The notes under the pieces are model-generated. The model searched no databases and was not told where the DNA came from. It saw nothing but the letters and a program-made list of their open reading frames with translations. Positions 25,346 to 32,688 of a stretch of DNA of 64,000 bases are shown here, one piece after another. This DNA comes from SVTX01 sp045577415 (lineage in GTDB: Bacteria > Bacillota > Clostridia > Oscillospirales > CAG-272): the NCBI GenBank assembly GCA_045577415.1, contig JAZNII010000045.1, forward strand, positions 1-64,000, read 5' to 3'. Both the position numbers and the translations under genes were made by a program. Within the stretch, counting starts at the first letter, position 1. Every line of letters starts with the position of its first letter.

Positions 25346-26641
25346 ATGAGTTCACTTTGGCGCGAAGACGTTAAAATGCCCGAATTCGGAACTTTGAATA
25401 AAAACGAAAAGACCGACGTTCTCATCATCGGAGGAGGCATCGCGGGAATTTTGACGGCGCATTTTTTGAGAGAGCAAAGCATCGACTATATCCTCGTTGA
25501 GTCGGGTCGCCTCTGCGGCGGCGTGACGGGAAACACTACGGCGAAGCTGACCCTATCTCACGGATTGATATATAGCAAAATAGTTAAGGAATACGGTGTG
25601 GAGCGGGCGCAGTCCTATCTCCACGGCAATATTTCCGCGCTGAAAAAGTACGGAGAGCTGTGTAAAAATATAGATTGCGACTACGAGGTCAAGGACAATT
25701 ATGTTTACTCCACCGATGACCGAAAAAAGATCGAGGACGAGGTGAAAACACTTCAAGACATCGGTTACAAAGCTGACTTTTGCGAAAATCTGCCTCTGCC
25801 TATAAAGACGGTTGGCGCGGTCAGATGTGGTGGACAGGCGCAGTTTCATCCGCTGAAGTTTTTGTCGGAGATCGCAAAGGATCTGAACGTTTTTGAGCAT
25901 ACCCACATTGAAAACGTTGAGGGGAACAGGGCGTTTACCGAAGAATATCACATCGACGCGAAAAAAATAATAATGACGGCGCATTTTCCCTTTATAGACC
26001 GTCACGGCGGTTTTTTTCTCAAAATGTATCAGCACCGCTCCTACGTTTTGGCGCTTGATGGAGCAAAAGACCTTGACGGGATGTACGTGGACAAAAATAA
26101 GACGGGTCTTTCATTCAGAAATCACAAAAATCTGTTGCTTTTGGGCGGCGGAGGACACAGAACGGGAAAGCAGGGCGGCGGATATAGCGAGCTTCGCACC
26201 ACAGCAAGGCTTTATTATCCCGACGCTGAAGAAAAATTTCATTGGGCGGCGCAGGACTGCATGACCCTTGACGGGATGCCCTACGTCGGTCAGTATTCAA
26301 AATGCACCCCCGATATGCTTGTAGCTACGGGATTTAACAAGTGGGGAATGACAAACGCTATGATGTCGGCAATGGCGCTTTGTGACGCCGTACTTGGAAA
26401 GCAAAACGAGCTTTTGGATGCTCTGAACCCATCAAGATGTATACTTCACCCACAGCTTGCAATCAACGGCTTTGAGACCCTTACAAACATTCTGCGGCCC
26501 ACCGCGCCGAGATGCTCTCATTTAGGTTGCGCCCTCAAATGGAACAAGGCTGAGAAGAGCTGGGACTGTCCCTGCCACGGCTCGCGTTTTGCCGAGGACG
26601 GCAGAGTGCTTGATAATCCCGCCAACGGAAAATTGAAGTAA
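25346..26641 (+). CDS. FAD-dependent oxidoreductase with C-terminal Rieske [2Fe-2S] domain
   Basis: 431 residues. An N-terminal DadA-like FAD domain shows the dinucleotide motif VLIIGGGIAGILTAHFL (Gly29, 31, 34) with the acceptor Glu of VESG. About 45 C-terminal residues form a Rieske domain with Cys390-x-His392 and Cys408-x-x-His411 (CSHLGC and CPCHGS). The flavin would pass electrons to or from the Fe-S cluster. Substrate unknown; such proteins are annotated as FAD oxidoreductases in many Firmicutes. GGGAG precedes the ATG. Single gene with a shared terminator downstream. Confidence 0.9.
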   Translation: MSSLWREDVKMPEFGTLNKNEKTDVLIIGGGIAGILTAHFLREQSIDYILVESGRLCGGVTGNTTAKLTLSHGLIYSKIVKEYGVERAQSYLHGNISALKKYGELCKNIDCDYEVKDNYVYSTDDRKKIEDEVKTLQDIGYKADFCENLPLPIKTVGAVRCGGQAQFHPLKFLSEIAKDLNVFEHTHIENVEGNRAFTEEYHIDAKKIIMTAHFPFIDRHGGFFLKMYQHRSYVLALDGAKDLDGMYVDKNKTGLSFRNHKNLLLLGGGGHRTGKQGGGYSELRTTARLYYPDAEEKFHWAAQDCMTLDGMPYVGQYSKCTPDMLVATGFNKWGMTNAMMSAMALCDAVLGKQNELLDALNPSRCILHPQLAINGFETLTNILRPTAPRCSHLGCALKWNKAEKSWDCPCHGSRFAEDGRVLDNPANGKLK

Positions 26642-26680
26642 CAAGGTATGTTAATAATAGAGTAGTTTCATAAAAAATCA

Positions 26681-26705
26681 GGCGACCAACGGTCGCCCGA
26701 TTTTT
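26681..26705. terminator. Bidirectional terminator between the Rieske oxidoreductase and the ThyX-like gene
   Basis: GGCGACC (26681-26687) pairs with GGTCGCC (26691-26697), loop AAC, with a T5 run at 26701-26705 and an A-run before the stem. It serves convergent genes. Confidence 0.85.
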
Positions 26706-26709
26706 ACAA

Positions 26710-27255
26710 TTATTCTTCTTTACCCGTGAGATACTTTTTATAAAGACCGCAGGGATTGAACTCGGTGCATCTGCCTCCGCGGTAGGAGCACATAGGCTCA
26801 AGAGTGCCGACAAATTCGGGACACTGCTCCTCAACAAGTTTGACGATCTCCGCCATGACCTTGCGGGTGTATGGGTCTGCCTGCATACAAAGACGGCGGC
26901 GAGCCATAAACATAAGCTCCTGAGCGTTTATGTACATCATGTGAGAAACGGGAGAGTCCTGAGGCGCCTTTGTGCGGTCATAGTTCTCCTGACGGTCGTT
27001 TCTCTGGCTCTGAACGAAATGAGTAACACCGATAAAGTGACGGCAAAAGTGAACCGAAACGTAATAGGGTATCACCATCTTGATGCAGAAATTAAGAGTT
27101 CTTATGGGACTATGCTCACTTAAAAGCAGCTTGTGTCTCCACTCGGCGGTGGGGAGCTTGGTGCTTGTCTTTCCCACGGTGTTGAGGGTGCAGAGCTTGC
27201 AAAGCATCCAATCTTCTTCGGTGGGGTATTTTAAAAGCTCAACGGTGAAATCCAT
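26710..27255 (-). CDS. ThyX-like (flavin-dependent thymidylate synthase family) protein, divergent
   Basis: 181 residues, in the ThyX fold range but short. The segment HFCRHFIGVTHFVQSQRNDRQENY aligns with the ThyX signature RHRxxSxxxxSxR, but the second Arg of RHR is Phe (72-74) and the spacing of serines differs; Ser83-Gln-Arg is kept. SEHSPIRTLNF matches the conserved SExSPxxH-like start. It may not synthesise dTMP. Its promoter is 27298-27326. AGGAGA lies before the ATG. Confidence 0.72.
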   Translation of the reverse strand: MDFTVELLKYPTEEDWMLCKLCTLNTVGKTSTKLPTAEWRHKLLLSEHSPIRTLNFCIKMVIPYYVSVHFCRHFIGVTHFVQSQRNDRQENYDRTKAPQDSPVSHMMYINAQELMFMARRRLCMQADPYTRKVMAEIVKLVEEQCPEFVGTLEPMCSYRGGRCTEFNPCGLYKKYLTGKEE

Positions 27256-27297
27256 ATTTTTCGTCTCCTAAATACAAATTTGGCTCTTATTAGACTA

Positions 27298-27326
27298 ATT
27301 TTAGCACATTACTTCACCTAAGTCAA
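27298..27326 (-). promoter_or_regulatory. Promoter of the ThyX-like gene
   Basis: Minus strand TTGACT (27321-27326), a 17-base spacer, TGC and TAAAAT (27298-27303). Confidence 0.7.
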
Positions 27327-27350
27327 GAGGAATATGGCTCAATAACCCAT

Positions 27351-28463
27351 TTATTCCTCAAATTTCGCTGCGACCTGCTTGAGAAGCTCTCGGATGGGGA
27401 GCTTCTGAGGGCAGATCTCCTCGCAAGCTCCGCAACCGATGCAGTCACTTGCCTTGCCTTTGTCCTTGGTGAAAATTCCGTAATAAAATTCCGAATTCCA
27501 ATTTTTCCACTTATTTTTCTCATTCATACAAGCGAAAAGCTTGGGGATAGAGATGTCCTTAGGGCAACCGTCCACACAATAGCGGCAGGAGGTGCAGGAG
27601 ATCAGATTTTTGCTCTTTATGATCTCGCAGACCTTTTTGACTGCGTCAAGCTCGCCCTCGTTAAGGGGCTTGAAATCGACCATAGAGGAAAGATTGTCGC
27701 GCATCATATCCATATTGCCCATACCTGAAAGCACCATAAATATACCCTCGTGACCTGCGGCAAAGCGGATGGCATAGCTTGCGTGACTTCCACCGCCAAG
27801 AGCATCAAACACCGCCGCCGCGTCGTCAGGAAGATTGACGAGACTTCCACCCTTGACAGGCTCCATAACGATCACAGGCTTTCCGTGTTTCCGACAGGTC
27901 TCAAGACAGAGTCGGGACTGAACCGATGCATCCTCAAAATCGAGATAATTGAACTGTATCTGTACCACCTCGATCTGAGGGTATTCTGTAAGTATTTCGT
28001 CAAGAATGTCTGCGGTGTCGTGGAAGGAGATGCCGAGATGACCTATCTTGCCTTCCTTTTTAAGCTCAAGGCAGGTCTCGTAAGCCTTACAAGCCTTATA
28101 TTTTTGAAAATTCGTTCTGTTCTGGGCGTGCATGAGGTAAAAATCGAAGTAGTCAACGCCGCAGATCTTCAGCTGTTCCTCAAATAAAGGACGGATGTCG
28201 TCTTCCTTTTCAAAATGAGGGTTCGATAGCTTGTTGGTGAGGACGTAGCTCTCGCGAGGATAGCGGGATGCGAGGCATTCGCGCAGAGCAACCTCGCTCT
28301 TGCCGCTAAGATAGCCATGAGCGGTGTCAAAATAGTTGAATCCTGCCTCTAAAAAGGCATCTACCATCAGACAGACCTCGGCAGTGTCCACCTCGCCGTC
28401 CTTCATAGGAAAGCGCATACAACCAAATCCAAAATTCTTTTTTACTTTATCAAAAATTGCCAT
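27351..28463 (-). CDS. Aldo/keto reductase with C-terminal 2x[4Fe-4S] ferredoxin domain
   Basis: 370 residues. The AKR barrel includes FGFGCMRFP, the catalytic region NYFDTAHGY with Asp and Tyr, LTNKLSN with Lys, and FDFYLMHAQN with His. From about residue 285 a ferredoxin-like part carries CTSCRYCVDGC-P and CIGCGACEEIC-P motifs. This subfamily is frequent in anaerobes; it likely couples ferredoxin to reduction of an unknown carbonyl. Divergent from the LytS-like kinase gene. Confidence 0.92.
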   Translation of the reverse strand: MAIFDKVKKNFGFGCMRFPMKDGEVDTAEVCLMVDAFLEAGFNYFDTAHGYLSGKSEVALRECLASRYPRESYVLTNKLSNPHFEKEDDIRPLFEEQLKICGVDYFDFYLMHAQNRTNFQKYKACKAYETCLELKKEGKIGHLGISFHDTADILDEILTEYPQIEVVQIQFNYLDFEDASVQSRLCLETCRKHGKPVIVMEPVKGGSLVNLPDDAAAVFDALGGGSHASYAIRFAAGHEGIFMVLSGMGNMDMMRDNLSSMVDFKPLNEGELDAVKKVCEIIKSKNLISCTSCRYCVDGCPKDISIPKLFACMNEKNKWKNWNSEFYYGIFTKDKGKASDCIGCGACEEICPQKLPIRELLKQVAAKFEE

Positions 28464-28492
28464 ATTTTTACCTCTCTGCGTTTATTATATTA

Positions 28493-28522
28493 ATTATACA
28501 TCAAAAAGAGGGATTTTGTCAA
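28493..28522 (-). promoter_or_regulatory. Promoter of the aldo/keto reductase gene
   Basis: Minus strand TTGACA (28517-28522), an 18-base spacer and TATAAT (28493-28498). It lies back-to-back with the kinase promoter 15 bases away. Confidence 0.78.
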
Positions 28523-28537
28523 GATGTGACCGTATAG

Positions 28538-28566
28538 TTGACAAAAAATAATATTAGTGGTAAAAT
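28538..28566 (+). promoter_or_regulatory. Promoter of the two-component system
   Basis: TTGACA (28538-28543), a 17-base spacer, TGG and TAAAAT (28561-28566), about 90 bases upstream of the kinase ATG. Confidence 0.8.
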
Positions 28567-28653
28567 AAGTTATGATCAAAATTATGAATATGCCAAGGTT
28601 GACGGAACTGAAATCTTGACATAACGCAATAATGGCTTTGAGGAGGTGAGAGG

Positions 28654-29916
28654 ATGCCTGAGATAAATATTGCTCTGGATATTTTCGGAATTATAGCCAC
28701 TTTAATAATATTTTTCAGTTGTCTTGAAGAAAGAATAAAAAAAGAAACTAAATCCAACAGCTTCTTACTTTTGATGGCGACAATTATTCTGACACTTGTG
28801 GCAGATATATTCGGTTGGATAGGAGAAGGAAATACCGCCCTTGCGGTTATGACTGTGGTGGGAAATACCGTGGCGGCGTGTCTTGGATATCTTGCTATAT
28901 TCTTTTTCATTCTGTATCTGAAAGAAAACCTATATCGAAGAAGTCCTGCGGCAAGAGCTATCGTTATAATATTTGCGGTGGTATGCGTGGCATCGATAAT
29001 AATGGTTTCGCTGAATTGCTACCACGGAACCTCCTATCATATAGACGGAGATGGTCATTTCGTCCACGGAGCCGATAAAGTGCTTATGATGACACATCTT
29101 ATTTTCCCCCTGCTTTCCTTCCTCACAATATTCCTTATGGTGTTGACGGCAAGGGGCATAAGCGCAAAGGACAGACTGATATACCTGTCTTATGCAGTAT
29201 TTCCCACGGCAGGAGTGATTTTTGACTACACCGTTCACGGCTGGTCGCTGACCTATATCGGCTTGGTCATAAGCACTATGATAATCTTTACCAGCATTTA
29301 TCTGCAAAAGCGCAGACTGATACAAGAGCAGAGAGCCGCGCTTATGATGTCGCAGATAAACCCTCATTTTATGTATAATACCTTGACAACCATCGCATCG
29401 CTTTGCGAGATAGACCCCAAGCAGGCAAAAACTCTTACCATCGAATTTTCCTCATTCCTTCGTCAGAATCTGGACACGATGACCTCATCAGAGCTTATCC
29501 CCTTTGAGCAGGAGCTTAGACACGTGGGGTGCTATCTGAAGATAGAAAAGGCAAGATTTGCGGATAAGATAAACGTGGTCTACGCCATAGATTGTAAGAA
29601 TTTTGTGCTTCCCGCCCTGACTATTCAGCCCTTGGTTGAGAACGCTGTCAAGCACGGAATTACCAAGAAAAGGGGCGGCGGAACCGTAAAAATATCCACG
29701 TACCGTACTGAAAAATCTTACGTAGTGGAGATAAAGGATGACGGCGTTGGCTTTGATGTCGAGATGATGCTGGCTAATAATGACCGAATAGGCATCAATA
29801 ACGTCCGAAGCCGCTTGAAGGATATGTGCGGCGGAACTCTTGAGATAAAGAGCAAGGTTGGAGTCGGAACACGTATAACGGTTGAAATACCGGACAACAA
29901 GAGGAACAGAATATGA
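28654..29916 (+). CDS. LytS/YehU-type sensor histidine kinase
   Basis: 420 residues. The first ~215 residues hold about seven membrane helices without a large extracellular domain. The kinase part is of the His_kinase (LytS/YehU) class: MSQINPHFMYNTL with phospho-acceptor His238, the N box LTIQPLVENAVKHGI, and DDGVGF for ATP binding. It probably senses a membrane-linked or hydrophobic signal and phosphorylates the regulator whose start overlaps its stop by 4 bases. GGAGGTGAG precedes the ATG. It lies upstream of the SipW locus, which is its likely target. Confidence 0.92.
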   Translation: MPEINIALDIFGIIATLIIFFSCLEERIKKETKSNSFLLLMATIILTLVADIFGWIGEGNTALAVMTVVGNTVAACLGYLAIFFFILYLKENLYRRSPAARAIVIIFAVVCVASIIMVSLNCYHGTSYHIDGDGHFVHGADKVLMMTHLIFPLLSFLTIFLMVLTARGISAKDRLIYLSYAVFPTAGVIFDYTVHGWSLTYIGLVISTMIIFTSIYLQKRRLIQEQRAALMMSQINPHFMYNTLTTIASLCEIDPKQAKTLTIEFSSFLRQNLDTMTSSELIPFEQELRHVGCYLKIEKARFADKINVVYAIDCKNFVLPALTIQPLVENAVKHGITKKRGGGTVKISTYRTEKSYVVEIKDDGVGFDVEMMLANNDRIGINNVRSRLKDMCGGTLEIKSKVGVGTRITVEIPDNKRNRI

Positions 29917-30716
29917 ACATTTTAGCAGTTGATGACGAATATTACGCATTAAAGCTTATAGAACAGGCAATCAGAGAGTCTGTGTCGGGAGCGGTGCTTT
30001 ATCTTTGTGACGAGCCTCAAAGCGCGATCGAGACGGCGAGAAAAAATAAGATAGACGTAGCTTTTTTGGACATACACATGCCGGGAATGAGCGGAGTGGA
30101 GCTTGCCAAGGCGCTAAAGGACATAAATCCCAAGGTCAATATAATATTCGCGACGGGATTTTCCGAATATATGAAAGACGCTATCGATATTCGCTCCAGC
30201 GGATATCTTCTCAAGCCCGTGACCGCGGCGGCGGTCAAGACCGAGATAGAAAATCTGCGCCACCCCGTGGAATGGGATAGCGAAAAGAGAGTCAGAGTGC
30301 TGACCTTTGGAAACTTTGAGGTTTTGGTCGATAACGTACCCGTAAAATTTGAGAGAAAGCAGTCCAAGGAGATATTTGCCTACCTAATAGATAAAAGAGG
30401 TACGTCTGTGACCTACGCCGAGCTTGCCTCGGTGATATGGGAGGACGGCGAATACGACCGCGTGAGACAGAAAAATCTTCAGGTCTACGTGGCGGGTATG
30501 GTAAAGGCTCTCAATAACGTGGGCGAGCAGGATCTGATACTCAAGGGCAGACAAGGAATACTTGTTAATACCGCAAAGATAGATTGCGACTATTACCGTT
30601 TCCTTGAGGGTGACGTAAGAGCAATAAATTCTTTCACGGGTCAGTATATGAGCGCCTATTCCTGGGCGGAATTTACCGTTGGGTATCTTGAAAGCCGTGT
30701 ACATAATATGAAATGA
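29913..30716 (+). CDS. Response regulator with OmpR/SARP-like output domain
   Basis: 267 residues. The receiver domain (1-120) has acidic VDDE, phospho-acceptor Asp53 in FLDIHMPGMSG, and the Lys of LLKPV. The output domain (about 130-267) starts with VLTFGNFEVLVDNVPVKFERKQSKEIFAYLID, as in winged-helix domains of OmpR/SARP-type activators, followed by a short helical end rather than a full BTAD. LytS kinases usually pair with LytTR regulators, so this pairing is less common. It likely activates the operon 225 bases downstream. Confidence 0.9.
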   Translation: MNILAVDDEYYALKLIEQAIRESVSGAVLYLCDEPQSAIETARKNKIDVAFLDIHMPGMSGVELAKALKDINPKVNIIFATGFSEYMKDAIDIRSSGYLLKPVTAAAVKTEIENLRHPVEWDSEKRVRVLTFGNFEVLVDNVPVKFERKQSKEIFAYLIDKRGTSVTYAELASVIWEDGEYDRVRQKNLQVYVAGMVKALNNVGEQDLILKGRQGILVNTAKIDCDYYRFLEGDVRAINSFTGQYMSAYSWAEFTVGYLESRVHNMK

Positions 30717-30729
30717 AAACAAAAAACGA

Positions 30730-30774
30730 AAATTCGGCGTGTTCCGCTTTTGTGGGGCGCGCCGAAATTTTCTT
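30730..30774 (+). terminator. Terminator of the two-component operon
   Basis: AAAATTCGGCG pairs with CGCCGAAATTTT around a long, partly paired loop (GC-rich inner part), ending in TTTTC. Confidence 0.7.
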
Positions 30775-30811
30775 GAAAATTTTTTGCATTTTTTTAAAAA
30801 CTTCCCGAATT

Positions 30812-30844
30812 TGTAGTCGTGATGTAGTCATAGGGTGATAAAAT
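30812..30844 (+). promoter_or_regulatory. Activator-type promoter with direct repeat, upstream of the SipW operon
   Basis: TGTAGTC at 30812-30818 and again at 30823-30829 (11 bases apart, one helical turn) covers the place of the -35. The -10 is extended: TGA-TAAAAT with TAAAAT at 30839-30844. No -35 match exists. This is the layout of a promoter that needs a bound response regulator, presumably the product of the gene at 29913. Confidence 0.6.
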
Positions 30845-30940
30845 ACGCTTAGAAGGCTGGAAAAATATGCTTTCAAAGGGAAAAAAGCCTAATAGGGAGG
30901 GCTTTAAACAAAAATTTTTTCTACAAAGGAGAAAAACAAA

Positions 30941-31462
30941 ATGAAAAAGAAAAGAACACTTATCGTTGGTCTGCTTCTCGTAGCAGCACTTGCACTCGGC
31001 ATCGGTTATGCAGGATTTACCTCCGATCTTTCTCTCGGCGGTAAAGCGATCCTCGACGGCGTCAGCGAATCCAAGGTAGTTATTAAGAATATTGAGATCG
31101 AAGCCGGAAACAGCTCAGGCGATCACATTGTTGCAACCCCCGGCAACTTGAATACTGAGGCGGCTACCGTTGACGTAACAGGCTTCAAGGCACCCACCGA
31201 TTACGCTATTCTTACCGTTACCGTTGCTAACCCCCACCCCTTTGCAGTTAATATGACTGCTCCCAACCTTGTAATCAACGACAACGATATCGCAGGCGGC
31301 ACGTATTTCGATATTACTCTTGATAATTCCACACCTATTCCTACCTCTATCGGAGCCGAGGATGAGATTACCTTCCAGATCAAAGTTGAGGCTAACGTAA
31401 TTACTCCCGACGCTCACACCACCAGCTTCACCGTAACCTTCAGCGCATCCGCCGGAACCTGA
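30941..31462 (+). CDS. Secreted protein with SipW-type signal peptide (TasA/camelysin-like)
   Basis: 173 residues. The signal is MKKKRTLIVGLLLVAALALGIGYAGFTSDLSLGG, matching the SipW-dependent pattern of a Lys-rich start, hydrophobic core and xGYAxFTSD cleavage region. The mature part (~145 residues) is beta-rich, Thr/Asn/Val-heavy and without Cys, like TasA, camelysin and related filament or surface proteins. It carries a strong AAAGGAG site and heads the operon, so it may be made in large amounts. The family below TasA-like level is not certain. Confidence 0.75.
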   Translation: MKKKRTLIVGLLLVAALALGIGYAGFTSDLSLGGKAILDGVSESKVVIKNIEIEAGNSSGDHIVATPGNLNTEAATVDVTGFKAPTDYAILTVTVANPHPFAVNMTAPNLVINDNDIAGGTYFDITLDNSTPIPTSIGAEDEITFQIKVEANVITPDAHTTSFTVTFSASAGT

Positions 31463-31546
31463 TAGAATACTGAAAGCAAATTCGGTTCTTAATTAAAAGA
31501 TTAATTGAAGAATTAATTAAAAACTAAAATGAAAGGAGGACCGTAA

Positions 31547-32668
31547 ATGAATAAGGATAAGAAAAAACTGTACGTATTATCTGTAATAACGCTTGCGGTT
31601 CTCCTTGTCACTCTCTTTGTGGACGTAGGAAGCAGCAGAATAGTTACAGCTTGCCTGTTGCTTCCTCTGACCCTTATAACCGTTCTTCTTATAAAGAAAA
31701 GAAGCACGCTGTCCATTAATAAAAGAGAGATCTTGCTGCTTGTGTCGGTGTTGGCGACCGTATACGTCATCGCAAGAGAGATGACAGGACTGTATTTCAA
31801 GGTCTACCAAAATCCCTATTACGTAGACGAAGAAATGATAATCAAGTTCATCATACCCTCGGCGGTGATAATAGTTACGGTAGAGATCGTAAGATACGTA
31901 TTTTTGGCGCAGAAAAACCGATTCGTTGACGTTATCACTTTTCTGTCCTGCGTTGTAGCTGAAACTCTGATGTACTCAAATATCGCGGGCATCAGGAACT
32001 TCAACAATTTTATGGATCTCGTCGGAATGACGCTTTTCCCTGCAATCAGCGCAAACGTTTACTACCATTACATTTCCAAACGCTACGGAGCGTTACCGAA
32101 TATCGCATTTCGTCTTATTACCTCGATGTATATTTACTTCATACCCTATACAACGGCTATGACGGATGCGCTTTCATCATGTATTAAAATCGTTTTGCCG
32201 ATAATAATGCTTGCATTTATCTCGGCGCTTTACTCAAAAACAAAGAAAAACGCCGTGCAGAAGGGAAGAAAAACCTCTGTCGTCGGCACCGTCCTGATGA
32301 CCGTCGTTATAATTCTTGTAGCGATGCTTATCTCTTGTCAGTTCCGCTTCGGCGCGCTGGTAATAGCGACTGAAAGCATGACGGGCGAGATAAACAAGGG
32401 CGATATGATCATATACGAGCAGTACGATGATCAAACAATAAAGGAAGGACAAGTAATTGTCTTTTCGCAAAATGATGCAAAAATAATTCACAGAGTAGTT
32501 AAAATTGAAAATATCAATGGCGAGATCAGGTATTACACAAAGGGTGATGCCAATGAGGATCTCGACGTGGGATATAGAACTGAAGCAGACATAGTCGGCT
32601 TGACCGACGTGAAGATCGCTTATATAGGTTATCCGACTCTGTGGCTCAGACAACTAATACCATCTTAA
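31547..32668 (+). CDS. sipW: SipW-like (ER-type) signal peptidase I with multi-helix N-terminal region
   Basis: 373 residues. About seven hydrophobic segments (1-265) precede a C-terminal S26 peptidase domain. Ser277 in ATESMTG is the nucleophile; His315 in KIIHRVVKI replaces the bacterial catalytic Lys, as in ER/SipW-type enzymes; Asp334 in YTKGDANEDLD completes the site. Standard SipW is ~190 residues with two helices, so the large membrane part here is an unusual addition. Its substrates are probably the two neighbours with matching signal peptides. AAAGGAGG precedes the ATG. Confidence 0.88.
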   Translation: MNKDKKKLYVLSVITLAVLLVTLFVDVGSSRIVTACLLLPLTLITVLLIKKRSTLSINKREILLLVSVLATVYVIAREMTGLYFKVYQNPYYVDEEMIIKFIIPSAVIIVTVEIVRYVFLAQKNRFVDVITFLSCVVAETLMYSNIAGIRNFNNFMDLVGMTLFPAISANVYYHYISKRYGALPNIAFRLITSMYIYFIPYTTAMTDALSSCIKIVLPIIMLAFISALYSKTKKNAVQKGRKTSVVGTVLMTVVIILVAMLISCQFRFGALVIATESMTGEINKGDMIIYEQYDDQTIKEGQVIVFSQNDAKIIHRVVKIENINGEIRYYTKGDANEDLDVGYRTEADIVGLTDVKIAYIGYPTLWLRQLIPS

Positions 32669-32688
32669 GAGAAAGGAGGTTACCATAA

